In this document: positions 34,101 through 43,414 of the stretch, in pieces
How the letters are laid out: each line of letters begins with the position of its first letter
How positions within the stretch are numbered: the stretch's first letter is position 1
From: Clostridium_AB sp036639235
GTDB taxonomy: Bacteria > Bacillota > Clostridia > Clostridiales > Caloramatoraceae
NCBI RefSeq assembly: GCF_036639235.1
Contig: NZ_JAVWJB010000004.1
Coordinates: forward strand, 1-64,000
Direction of reading: 5' to 3'
Length of the DNA: 64,000 bases
Translations under genes and position numbers: made by a program
The notes under the pieces: model-generated
The model's input: the letters and a program-made list of their open reading frames with translations, nothing else
What the model was told of the DNA's origin: nothing
Databases searched by the model: none

Positions 34101-34866
34101 TATGAACATCGGTCAGGTACTTGAGGTTCACTTAGGTCTTGCAGCTAGTAGAATGGGATGGCATGTTGCTACTCCAGTATTCGACGGGGCTTCAGAGATT
34201 GACATTCAAGATTGTCTTGAAATGGCTGGACTTGATAGAGATGGAAAGCTTGTTCTGTTTGATGGTAGAACAGGAGAACCATTTGATAATAGAGTAACAG
34301 TTGGTTACATGTATATCCTAAAACTTGCCCATCTTGTTGACGATAAGATACATGCTCGTTCAACAGGTCCTTACTCACTAGTAACTCAGCAGCCACTTGG
34401 TGGTAAGGCTCAGTTCGGTGGACAGAGATTTGGAGAGATGGAAGTTTGGGCAATTGAAGCATACGGTGCAGCACATACACTACAAGAAATTCTAACAGTT
34501 AAGTCAGATGACGTTGTAGGACGTGTTAAAACATATGAAGCAATTGTTAAGGGAGAAAACATCCCAGAACCAGGTGTTCCAGAATCATTTAAGGTTCTTA
34601 TTAAGGAACTACAATCACTTTGTCTTGATGTTAAGGTTCTTTCAGACGATAATCAAGAAATCTCAATTAGAGAAGACATTGAGGACGATCTAGAAGAAAT
34701 CCAATCAACAATGGAAGACAATGGTGAAAACATACCTACTGAAAAAGTAGAAGTTATAGAAGAAAGCATTCCAACGTACGCTGAAGATGATATAGATGAC
34801 GAGGCTATATCAATAGAAGGTATGATGGAAATAGACCCAGAAGATTTAGATAATATGGATATGTAA
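31165..34866 (+). CDS. rpoB: DNA-directed RNA polymerase subunit beta
   Basis: 1233 residues. The fork loop and rifampicin region are recognisable ([20 protein letters not shown] and [12 protein letters not shown]), with wild-type-like residues at the usual resistance positions. [15 protein letters not shown] and [17 protein letters not shown] are conserved. The last 80 residues are highly acidic. AGGGGTGAG precedes the ATG. It has its own promoter and leader, separate from rplJ-rplL. Confidence 0.98.
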   Translation: [1233 protein letters not shown]

Positions 34867-34904
34867 AATCGTATAAATTTATAAATTGAAGGGAGGATGT
34901 CCCC

Positions 34905-37900
34905 TTGTTCGAACTAAATAATTTTGACTCCATCCAGATTGGTTTAGCTTCCTCAGAGAAGATAAGGGAATGGTCTAAGGGAGAAGTTAAGAAACCTGAA
35001 ACAATTAACTATAGAACATTAAAGCCAGAGAAAGACGGTCTATTCTGTGAAAGAATCTTTGGACCAATGAAGGATTGGGAATGTCACTGTGGTAAATATA
35101 AAAGAGTAAGATACAAAGGTATCGTTTGTGATAGATGTGGCGTTGAAGTCACAAAATCAAAGGTAAGACGTGAAAGAATGGGGCACATAGAGCTTGCTGC
35201 CCCTGTATCTCACATTTGGTACTTTAAGGGTATCCCATCAAGAATGGGACTTATCCTTAATATGTCACCAAGATCTCTTGAAAAGATACTTTACTTTGCT
35301 GCCTATGTAGTAATTGATCCTATGGAATCAGGCCTTGTTAAGAACCAACTTCTTAATGATAAGGAATACAGAGAAGCAGTTGAAAAGTACGGCTATGGTA
35401 GCTTTAAAGCTGGCATGGGAGCAGAAGCTGTTAAACAGCTTCTACAAGATATTGAACTTGAATCATTATCAGTTGAACTAAAAGTTGAGCTTGAGAAGAG
35501 TACAGGTCAAAAAAGAGTTAGAACTATAAGAAGACTTGAGGTTGTTGAAGCATTTAGAAAGTCAGGAAATGATCCTGCTAACATGATTCTAGATGTTATA
35601 CCGGTAATCCCACCAGATCTTAGACCTATGGTTCAATTAGATGGTGGAAGATTTGCTACATCAGACCTTAATGATCTATATAGAAGAGTTATCAATAGAA
35701 ACAACAGACTTAAGAGACTACTAGACCTTGGGGCACCTGACATTATCGTTAGAAATGAAAAGAGAATGCTACAAGAGTCAGTAGACGCATTAACTGATAA
35801 CGGTCGTCGTGGAAGACCTGTAACTGGGCCTGGAAATAGAGCACTTAAGTCTCTATCAGACATGCTTAAGGGTAAGCAGGGAAGATTCCGTCAAAACCTT
35901 CTTGGTAAGCGTGTTGACTACTCAGGACGTTCAGTTATCGTTGTTGGGCCAGAACTTAAGATATACCAATGTGGTCTTCCTAAGGAAATGGCACTTGAGC
36001 TGTTTAAGCCATTTGTTATGAAGAGACTTACTGAAAAGGGAGTTGCTCATAACATTAAGAATGCTAAGAGAATGGTAGAAAGAGTTAATGGTCAAGTTTG
36101 GGATATTCTTGAAGAAGTAATCAAGGATCATCCAGTATTACTTAACCGTGCTCCTACTCTACACAGACTAGGTATTCAGGCGTTCCAACCAATACTTGTT
36201 GAAGGTCGTGCAATTAAGCTACACCCACTTGTTTGTGGAGCTTACAACGCTGACTTCGACGGTGACCAGATGGCGGTACACGTACCACTATCTGTAGAAG
36301 CTCAAGCTGAGGCTAGATTCTTAATGCTTGCAGCTCATAATATACTTAAGCCATCAGATGGTAAGCCAGTTGCTGTTCCTTCACAGGATATGATACTTGG
36401 AGCTTACTACCTAACACTTGAAAAACCAGGTGAAATTGGTGAAGGTAAATACTTTGCAACACCAGGAGAGGCTATACTTGCATATCAGCTTAAGGAACTT
36501 GGATTACACGCACCTATTAAGGTAAGAGTTACTAAGGAAATTAATGGTGAAGTTAAGAGCAAGCTTGTTGATACTACTGTTGGTAAGGTTCTATTTAACG
36601 AAGCAATTCCACAGGATATTGGATTCGTTAATAGAGATGAGGAAGGCAAGGAATTTGATTTTGAGATTGATTTCCTAGTTGATAAGAAGCAGTTAAGTAA
36701 TATTGTAGAGAAGGTTTATAAGAAACATGGACCTACAGCTACAGCTATAACTCTAGATAACATAAAGTCACTTGGATACCATTATTCAACTATAGGGGCT
36801 ATTACAGTTTCTGTATCTGACATGATTATCCCAGGTGAGAAGAAAAAACTTCTAGAGGAAGCAGATTCAACAGTTGATAACATTACAAAGATGTTCAGAA
36901 GAGGTTTCATATCAGAAGAAGAAAGATATGAAAAGGTAATCAATACTTGGACTAAGACAACTGAACAAGTAACAGATGCTCTAATGGGCGGACTTGATAA
37001 ATATAATCCAATATTCATGATGGCTCACTCTGGAGCCAGAGGTTCAAAGAACCAGATTAGACAGCTTTGCGGTATGAGAGGACTTATGGCTAACCCATCA
37101 GGTAAGATCATCGAGCTTCCAATCAGAGCAAGTTTCCGTGAAGGACTAAATGTACTTGAGTACTTTATTTCAACACACGGTGCTAGAAAGGGTCTTGCAG
37201 ATACGGCTCTTAGAACAGCGGACTCAGGATACTTAACAAGAAGACTTGTTGACGTATCACAGGACGTTATTGTTAGAGAAGAAGACTGTGGAACTAATAA
37301 TGGTATTTACGTTAAGGAAATCAAAGAAGGTAACGAAGTTATTGAGTGCCTAAAGGATAGACTTGTAGGAAGATACACATTAGAAGATATGAAACACCCA
37401 GAAACTGGGGAATTAATTATAAAGGCTAGCGAATTCATTACTGATAAGGATGCAGACAAGATTGTTGCAGCTGGTATTGAAGAAGTTGGTATAAGAAGTG
37501 TATTTACATGTAATACTAGATACGGAGTATGTTCTAAGTGTTATGGTATGAACATGGGTACAGCTGAAAAGGTTAATATAGGTGAAGCAGTAGGTATTGT
37601 TGCTGCCCAATCTATCGGTGAGCCAGGTACACAGCTTACAATGAGAACCTTCCATACAGGAGGAGTTGCTGGGGCTGATATCACGCAGGGTCTTCCTAGA
37701 GTTGAGGAGCTATTTGAAGCTAGAAAACCTAAGGGACTTGCAATTATTAGTGAAATTCCTGGTACTGTTAAAGTTATTGAAGAGAGAAGAAAGAGAACTG
37801 TTAATGTTATAGCAGCAGATGGCGAAGAAAAGTCATACCTAATACCATATGGTTCAAGAATTAAGGTATTTGATGGTCAGATGATCGAAGCTGGAGATGT

Positions 37901-38438
37901 ATTAACTGAAGGTTCAGTTAACCCACACGACATCCTTATGATTAAGGGAGTTGAGGGAGTTAAGAACTACCTTCTTTCAGAAGTACAAAAAGTTTACCGT
38001 CTACAAGGGGTTGATATCAACGATAAGCACCTTGAAGTAATCGTTAAGCAAATGCTTAGAAAGATTAAGATTGAAGATCCAGGTGATACTGATCTTCTAC
38101 ACGGTAGCTTAGTAGATATGTTTGAATTTGATGAAGAAAACAAAAAAGTTGAAGCTCAGGGACTAAGACCAGCAGTTGGAAAAACAGCCCTTCTTGGTAT
38201 TACTAAAGCTGCACTTGCAACAGATTCATTCCTATCAGCAGCATCATTCCAGGAAACTACAAGAGTACTTACAGATGCAGCAATTAAGGGGAAAGTTGAC
38301 CCACTTGTTGGTCTTAAGGAAAATGTTATTATTGGTAAGCTTATACCAGCAGGTTCTGGTATGACAAGATATAGAAGTATTAAAGTGAAAAGCGATAAGC
38401 CAGAAGAAGAAATTGTGGAAGCAGAAGAAATTCTATAA
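34905..38438 (+). CDS. rpoC: DNA-directed RNA polymerase subunit beta-prime
   Basis: 1177 residues. The N-terminal zinc site (CHCGKYKRVRYKGIVCDRCG), the active-site NADFDGDQM with its three aspartates, the bridge-helix region and the second zinc cluster (CNTRYGVCSKCYG) are intact. TTG start at 34905, 7 nt after GGGAGGA; family members start with MFELNNF-like sequences. It is co-transcribed with rpoB. Confidence 0.98.
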   Translation: MFELNNFDSIQIGLASSEKIREWSKGEVKKPETINYRTLKPEKDGLFCERIFGPMKDWECHCGKYKRVRYKGIVCDRCGVEVTKSKVRRERMGHIELAAPVSHIWYFKGIPSRMGLILNMSPRSLEKILYFAAYVVIDPMESGLVKNQLLNDKEYREAVEKYGYGSFKAGMGAEAVKQLLQDIELESLSVELKVELEKSTGQKRVRTIRRLEVVEAFRKSGNDPANMILDVIPVIPPDLRPMVQLDGGRFATSDLNDLYRRVINRNNRLKRLLDLGAPDIIVRNEKRMLQESVDALTDNGRRGRPVTGPGNRALKSLSDMLKGKQGRFRQNLLGKRVDYSGRSVIVVGPELKIYQCGLPKEMALELFKPFVMKRLTEKGVAHNIKNAKRMVERVNGQVWDILEEVIKDHPVLLNRAPTLHRLGIQAFQPILVEGRAIKLHPLVCGAYNADFDGDQMAVHVPLSVEAQAEARFLMLAAHNILKPSDGKPVAVPSQDMILGAYYLTLEKPGEIGEGKYFATPGEAILAYQLKELGLHAPIKVRVTKEINGEVKSKLVDTTVGKVLFNEAIPQDIGFVNRDEEGKEFDFEIDFLVDKKQLSNIVEKVYKKHGPTATAITLDNIKSLGYHYSTIGAITVSVSDMIIPGEKKKLLEEADSTVDNITKMFRRGFISEEERYEKVINTWTKTTEQVTDALMGGLDKYNPIFMMAHSGARGSKNQIRQLCGMRGLMANPSGKIIELPIRASFREGLNVLEYFISTHGARKGLADTALRTADSGYLTRRLVDVSQDVIVREEDCGTNNGIYVKEIKEGNEVIECLKDRLVGRYTLEDMKHPETGELIIKASEFITDKDADKIVAAGIEEVGIRSVFTCNTRYGVCSKCYGMNMGTAEKVNIGEAVGIVAAQSIGEPGTQLTMRTFHTGGVAGADITQGLPRVEELFEARKPKGLAIISEIPGTVKVIEERRKRTVNVIAADGEEKSYLIPYGSRIKVFDGQMIEAGDVLTEGSVNPHDILMIKGVEGVKNYLLSEVQKVYRLQGVDINDKHLEVIVKQMLRKIKIEDPGDTDLLHGSLVDMFEFDEENKKVEAQGLRPAVGKTALLGITKAALATDSFLSAASFQETTRVLTDAAIKGKVDPLVGLKENVIIGKLIPAGSGMTRYRSIKVKSDKPEEEIVEAEEIL

Positions 38439-38477
38439 TTATTGACACTGGGTACTTTAGGTGATAGAATTAAGATT

Positions 38478-38519
38478 GTGTGAAAACGGCGGTGGAGTTT
38501 TAACGACTACCGCCAACAC
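38478..38519 (+). promoter_or_regulatory. GC-rich hairpin between rpoC and the L7Ae-like gene
   Basis: GGCGGT (38488-38493) pairs with ACCGCC (38509-38514), stacked on AGT/ACT with a GG bulge; GTGT/ACAC can extend the base. It stands out in AT-rich DNA but has no T run, so it looks like a leader or processing element rather than a terminator. Confidence 0.5.
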
Positions 38520-38585
38520 TTAACTTAATTACCTCGAAAATTGACAGAGATTGTCTTTGTTATTATGGAGAGGGGGATAAGAGTA

Positions 38586-38825
38586 ATGGAGAAATTGCCT
38601 AACACTAGAATTGTTGGAGCAAAACAAACTATTAAAGCTGTTAAATCTGCTAAGGTGAAGATAGTATATCTTGCTGAAAATGCAGAAGAAAAGGTATTAA
38701 ACCCAATTCTTGACTGTTGTAAACAACAGGGGGTAGAGGTTATAATGATACCTACGATGCAGAAACTTGGTCAGCTATGTAATATAGATGTGAGTGCTGC
38801 AGCAGCTTGTACAATTATTGAGTAA
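38586..38825 (+). CDS. ybxF: L7Ae-family ribosomal/K-turn RNA-binding protein (YbxF-like)
   Basis: 79 residues. RIVGAKQTIKAVKSAKVKIVYLAENAEEKV is the L7Ae alpha/beta fold, which binds RNA kink-turns in B. subtilis YbxF. Start at 38586, after AGAGGGGGAT; the earlier in-frame ATG lacks a ribosome binding site. It is the standard first gene before rpsL-rpsG-fusA-tuf in Firmicutes. Confidence 0.93.
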   Translation: MEKLPNTRIVGAKQTIKAVKSAKVKIVYLAENAEEKVLNPILDCCKQQGVEVIMIPTMQKLGQLCNIDVSAAAACTIIE

Positions 38826-38894
38826 TTGCTATGTAGCTATTATTTATAGTAGCTTACTATATATTTGTGCTTAAATTTGGAAGGAGGTGCACGT

Positions 38895-39272
38895 ATGCCA
38901 ACTATTAATCAGCTAGTAAGAAAAGGTAGAGCAAAGCTTGAAAAGAAGTCAAACTCACCTGCTCTTAAGGAGTGTCCACAAAAAAGAGGAGTTTGTACAG
39001 TAGTTAAGACTTCTACTCCTAAGAAGCCTAACTCAGCCCTAAGAAAGGTTGCTAGAGTAAGACTTACAAATGGAATTGAAGTTTCAGCTTACATTCCAGG
39101 AGAAGGACATAACCTACAAGAGCACAGCGTTGTTCTTATAAGAGGTGGAAGAGTTAAAGACCTTCCAGGGGTTAGATACCACATCGTAAGAGGTGCTCTA
39201 GACTGCGCTGGAGTTGCTGATAGAAAGCAACAAAGATCAAAATACGGAGCTAAGAGACCAAAGCAAAAGTAA
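38895..39272 (+). CDS. rpsL: 30S ribosomal protein S12
   Basis: 125 residues. The decoding-centre loops TPKKPNSALRK and the GGRVKDLPGVRYH segment are present, with Lys at the streptomycin-resistance site. The start is the ATG at 38895, after AAGGAGGTGCACGT; an upstream ATG in frame has no ribosome binding site. It heads the str operon. Confidence 0.97.
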   Translation: MPTINQLVRKGRAKLEKKSNSPALKECPQKRGVCTVVKTSTPKKPNSALRKVARVRLTNGIEVSAYIPGEGHNLQEHSVVLIRGGRVKDLPGVRYHIVRGALDCAGVADRKQQRSKYGAKRPKQK

Positions 39273-39415
39273 TTTGATTGAGTATTAATTATGTGCTATG
39301 TGCAATGCAAATTGAAATAATTCCTTCAGGGTTAATATAGATTGCATTTACAGAGCGCTTTACGGCTAAAAGCCGAGTACCGATGAAAATAATTGATGTT
39401 AAGGAGGGAAGAAAA

Positions 39416-39886
39416 GTGCCAAGAAAAGGACATGTTCCAAAAAGAGACGTACTTGCAGATCCAATATACGGAAGCAAAGTTGTTACTAAGCTTATAAACA
39501 AAGTTATGCTGGATGGAAAAAGAGGAGTAGCACAACAAGTTTGCTACGATGCTTTTGAAATAATCAGAGAAAAGACTGGGAAGGACCCAGTTGAAGTTTT
39601 CGACGAGGCTATGAATAACGTAATGCCACTTTTAGAAGTTAAGGCAAGAAGAATTGGTGGGGCAACTTACCAAGTTCCGATAGAAGTTAGAGCTGAGAGA
39701 AGACAAACACTTGGACTTAGATGGATGATCGACGCTGCTAGAAAAAGAGGCGAAAAGAGAATGAGCGAGAGAGTTGCAGGAGAAATCCTAGATGCAGCTA
39801 ACAACTCAGGATCAGCATATAAGAAGAAGGAAGATACACATAGAATGGCAGAAGCTAATAAGGCGTTTGCTCACTATAAGTGGTAA
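39416..39886 (+). CDS. rpsG: 30S ribosomal protein S7
   Basis: 156 residues, exactly the usual length when the GTG at 39416 is used (8 nt after AAGGAGG). The protein then begins MPRKGHVPKR, as in the family. It nucleates assembly of the 30S head. A CGGC/GCCG hairpin lies in the 143-bp gap after rpsL, which also holds an A/T-rich stretch without a gene. Confidence 0.96.
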   Translation: MPRKGHVPKRDVLADPIYGSKVVTKLINKVMLDGKRGVAQQVCYDAFEIIREKTGKDPVEVFDEAMNNVMPLLEVKARRIGGATYQVPIEVRAERRQTLGLRWMIDAARKRGEKRMSERVAGEILDAANNSGSAYKKKEDTHRMAEANKAFAHYKW

Positions 39887-39907
39887 TAAATACCAGATAA
39901 AAGTTCT

Positions 39908-39934
39908 AACCCTAAACATATTATGTTTAGGGTT
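39908..39934 (+). promoter_or_regulatory. Stem-loop between rpsG and fusA
   Basis: AACCCTAAAC (39908-39917) pairs perfectly with GTTTAGGGTT (39925-39934) around a 7-nt loop. No T run follows, so read-through into fusA is expected; it may mark RNA processing or attenuation. Confidence 0.55.
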
Positions 39935-39978
39935 TGGGACTACCTACACAAAACCATAAACCGAGAGGAGGAAATATT

Positions 39979-42051
39979 GTGGCAAGACAATGTCCTTTAG
40001 ATAAAGTAAGAAACATAGGTATTATGGCCCATATAGATGCAGGTAAAACTACAACTACAGAGCGTGTACTATTCTACACAGGTAGAACTCATAAAATCGG
40101 TGAAACACACGATGGAGGAGCTACAATGGACTGGATGGCACAGGAGCAGGAAAGAGGTATAACAATTACTTCAGCTGCGACTACAGCTCAATGGAATGGC
40201 CATGTAATTAATATCATAGATACACCAGGACACGTAGACTTCACAGTTGAAGTTGAAAGATCACTACGTGTACTTGACGGAACTGTTGCTGTATTCTGTG
40301 CAAAGGGTGGGGTTGAACCTCAATCTGAAACAGTATGGAGACAGGCTGAAAAGTACGGTGTTCCAAGAATGGCATACGTAAATAAGATGGATATCATGGG
40401 TGCAGACTTCTACAACGTTGTTGGCATGATGAAATCAAGACTTAAAGCGAATGCAGTTCCAATACAACTTCCAATAGGGAAGGAAGAAACTTTCATAGGT
40501 ATCATTGACCTTATCAAGAACAATGCTGAAATTTACAAGGATGACCTTGGTAAAGAAATCGAAACTACTGAAATTCCTGAAGATATGAAGGAACTTGCAG
40601 AAGAATACAGAACAGCACTTCTTGAGGCAGTTGCAGAAACTGACGAAGTTCTAATGGAGAAGTACCTAGAAGGTGAAGAATTAACTGAACAAGAGATCCA
40701 CGCTGCAATCAGAAAAGCTACTATAGCTAATGATATGGTTCCAGTTGTATGTGGTTCATCATACAAAAACAAGGGTGTTCAGCCAATGCTTGATGCAGCT
40801 GTAGCTTACATGCCATCACCACTTGATATTCCTGCTATCCAAGGTGTCAACCCTGACACTAACGAAGAGGATTCAAGACCGGCTAGCGATGACACACCAC
40901 TTGCAGCTCTTGCATTCAAGATAATGACAGATCCATTCGTAGGAAAGCTTGCTTTCACAAGAGTATACTCAGGTGTACTTACTTCAGGTTCATATGTTCT
41001 TAACTCAAATAAGGGTAAGAGAGAAAGAATCGGAAGACTTGTAAAGATGCACGCTAACCACAGAGAAGAGATCGAAGAAGTTAGAGCTGGAGACATCTGT
41101 GCAGTTGTTGGTCTTAAGGATTCAACTACAGGAGATACTCTTTGTGATCCAAACGCTCCAATAGTACTTGAGAGCATGGAATTCCCAGAGCCAGTTATCT
41201 CAGTAGCTATCGAACCAAAGACTAAGGCTGCTCAAGAAAAGATGGGTCTTTCACTTGCTAAGCTTGCTGAAGAAGATCCAACTTTCAAGACTTGGACTAA
41301 CCAAGAAACAGCACAAACTATCATCGCTGGTATGGGTGAGCTTCACCTTGAAATCATCGTTGATAGACTTCAAAGAGAATTCAAAGTTGAATGTAACGTT
41401 GGTGCTCCACAGGTTGCTTACAAAGAAACTATCAAGAACGCTGTTAAGGCTGAAGGAAAGTTTGTAAGACAGTCTGGAGGTAAGGGACAATTCGGACATT
41501 GCTGGATTGAACTAGAGCCACTTGAAGCAGGTACAGGATACGAATTCCATAATAAGGTTGTTGGAGGATCAATTCCTAAGGAATACATCGGACCAATCGA
41601 CCAAGGTATCCAAGAAGCTATGCTTAACGGTATCATCGCTGGATTCCCAGTTGTTGACTGTAAGGTAACAGTAGTTGACGGATCATACCATGATGTTGAC
41701 TCATCAGAAATGGCGTTTAAGATCGCTGGATCAATGGCATTTAAGAATGCTATGGAAAAAGCTAAGCCAATTCTACTTGAGCCATACATGAAGGTTGAAG
41801 TAACAGTTCCAGAAGAATACATGGGAGATGTTATTGGAGACCTTAACTCAAGAAGAGGAAGAATCGAAGGAATGGAAGCAAGAGGAGGAGCTCAAGTTAT
41901 TAGAGCATTCGTACCACTTTCAGAAATGTTCGGTTACTCAACAACTCTTCGTTCAAGATCACAAGGTAGAGGTACTTACTCAATGGAGTTCGATCACTAC
42001 GAAGAAGTTCCTGCAAGCGTAAGAGCTGAAATTATAGGGAACAAGAAGTAA
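39979..42051 (+). CDS. fusA: Elongation factor G
   Basis: 690 residues. GTPase motifs AHIDAGKTT, RGITITSAAT, DTPGHVDF and NKMD; then domains II-V, with GQFGHCWIELEP-type domain IV and a VTVPEEYMGDVIGDL domain V. GTG start at 39979, after GAGGAGG; upstream in-frame sequence lies in the rpsG-fusA hairpin. It catalyses translocation and ribosome recycling. Confidence 0.97.
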   Translation: MARQCPLDKVRNIGIMAHIDAGKTTTTERVLFYTGRTHKIGETHDGGATMDWMAQEQERGITITSAATTAQWNGHVINIIDTPGHVDFTVEVERSLRVLDGTVAVFCAKGGVEPQSETVWRQAEKYGVPRMAYVNKMDIMGADFYNVVGMMKSRLKANAVPIQLPIGKEETFIGIIDLIKNNAEIYKDDLGKEIETTEIPEDMKELAEEYRTALLEAVAETDEVLMEKYLEGEELTEQEIHAAIRKATIANDMVPVVCGSSYKNKGVQPMLDAAVAYMPSPLDIPAIQGVNPDTNEEDSRPASDDTPLAALAFKIMTDPFVGKLAFTRVYSGVLTSGSYVLNSNKGKRERIGRLVKMHANHREEIEEVRAGDICAVVGLKDSTTGDTLCDPNAPIVLESMEFPEPVISVAIEPKTKAAQEKMGLSLAKLAEEDPTFKTWTNQETAQTIIAGMGELHLEIIVDRLQREFKVECNVGAPQVAYKETIKNAVKAEGKFVRQSGGKGQFGHCWIELEPLEAGTGYEFHNKVVGGSIPKEYIGPIDQGIQEAMLNGIIAGFPVVDCKVTVVDGSYHDVDSSEMAFKIAGSMAFKNAMEKAKPILLEPYMKVEVTVPEEYMGDVIGDLNSRRGRIEGMEARGGAQVIRAFVPLSEMFGYSTTLRSRSQGRGTYSMEFDHYEEVPASVRAEIIGNKK

Positions 42052-42110
42052 TTAATTTAAATATTTAACTTATTAAGATATATATCTTATATATTAAGGA
42101 GGAATTTAAA

Positions 42111-43301
42111 ATGGCAAAATCAACATTCGAAAGAAATAAGCCACACGTAAACATTGGAACAATAGGTCACGTTGACCACGGTAAGACAACTCTTACAGCG
42201 GCTATTACAACAGTACTAGCACAAACTGGAGGAGCTCAAGCTCAAGATTACGGCGCAATTGATAAGGCACCGGAAGAAAGAGAAAGAGGAATCACAATCA
42301 ACACTGCACACGTAGAGTACGAAACAGAAACAAGACACTACGCGCACGTTGACTGCCCAGGACACGCTGACTACGTAAAGAACATGATCACAGGAGCTGC
42401 ACAGATGGACGGAGCTATCCTAGTATGTTCAGCAGCAGATGGACCAATGCCTCAAACAAGAGAGCATATCCTACTAGCTAGACAGGTAGGGGTACCATAC
42501 ATCGTAGTATTCCTAAACAAAGCAGACATGGTAGACGATCCAGAACTAATCGAACTAGTTGACATGGAAATCAGAGAGCTACTAAACGAATACGAGTTCC
42601 CAGGAGATGATACTCCAATCGTAATCGGATCAGCACTAAAGGCACTTGAAAACCCAACAGATGCAGATGCAGCAGCATGTATCCATGAGCTAATGGCTAA
42701 GGTTGACGAGTACATCCCAACACCAGAAAGAGCAACAGATATGCCATTCCTAATGCCAGTAGAAGACGTATTCACAATCACTGGTAGAGGAACAGTTGCA
42801 ACTGGAAGAGTAGAAAGAGGAATTCTAAAGGTAGGAGACGAAGTTGAAATCGTAGGACTATCAGAAGAAACAAGAAAGGTAGTAGTAACTGGAGTAGAAA
42901 TGTTCAGAAAGTTACTAGACCAAGCTCAAGCTGGAGACAACATAGGAGCACTACTAAGAGGAGTAACTAGAGATGACATCGAAAGAGGTCAAGTACTAGC
43001 TAAGACTGGATCAGTAGTAGCACATAGCAAGTTCGAAGGTCAAGTATACGTTCTTAAGAAGGAAGAAGGAGGAAGACATACTGCATTCTTCAACGGATAC
43101 AGACCACAGTTCTTCTTCAGAACAACAGACGTAACAGGATCAATCGCACTTCCAGACGGAGTAGAAATGTGTATGCCTGGAGACCACATCAATATGAACG
43201 TTGAGCTAATCAACAACATAGCGATGGAAGAAGGTCTAAGATTCGCAATCAGAGAAGGTGGAAGAACAGTAGGAGCTGGTGTTGTATCATCAATCGCCTA
43301 A
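42111..43301 (+). CDS. tuf: Elongation factor Tu (copy 2)
   Basis: 396 residues, the same protein as the copy at 26005. By eye the 1191-bp genes differ only at 43299 (C versus T). Identity starts about 18 bp before the ATG, at AGGAGGAATTTAAA, and ends about 8 bp after the stop, showing tight homogenisation. This is the canonical position after fusA. The pair forms 1.2-kb direct repeats around 15 kb that include rpoBC. Confidence 0.98.
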   Translation: MAKSTFERNKPHVNIGTIGHVDHGKTTLTAAITTVLAQTGGAQAQDYGAIDKAPEERERGITINTAHVEYETETRHYAHVDCPGHADYVKNMITGAAQMDGAILVCSAADGPMPQTREHILLARQVGVPYIVVFLNKADMVDDPELIELVDMEIRELLNEYEFPGDDTPIVIGSALKALENPTDADAAACIHELMAKVDEYIPTPERATDMPFLMPVEDVFTITGRGTVATGRVERGILKVGDEVEIVGLSEETRKVVVTGVEMFRKLLDQAQAGDNIGALLRGVTRDDIERGQVLAKTGSVVAHSKFEGQVYVLKKEEGGRHTAFFNGYRPQFFFRTTDVTGSIALPDGVEMCMPGDHINMNVELINNIAMEEGLRFAIREGGRTVGAGVVSSIA

Positions 43302-43322
43302 GTAATTCTATTTCTTTATAGA

Positions 43323-43354
43323 AAGAGAAAAGAGAAATCTTTTCTCTTTTTTTT
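43323..43354 (+). terminator. Strong terminator after tuf2
   Basis: An 11-bp stem (43323-43333 with 43338-43348) closed by a GAAA tetraloop and followed by eight Ts. It ends the str operon. Confidence 0.95.
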
Positions 43355-43414
43355 ATAATTTTTTATAATTTTAGTTTATAATATATATAGGAAGAGTTTT
43401 TTAGGAGGGGTTAA

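Noticed and set aside
38488..38514. Kink-turn in the hairpin before the L7Ae-like gene
   Set aside because: A GA/GA arrangement can be drawn, but the alternative pairing AGT/ACT with a two-base bulge is more stable, so a kink-turn cannot be claimed.
41251..41822. Overlapping open frames on both strands within fusA
   Set aside because: Antisense and frame-shifted shadows of EF-G codons; no start signals or family resemblance.
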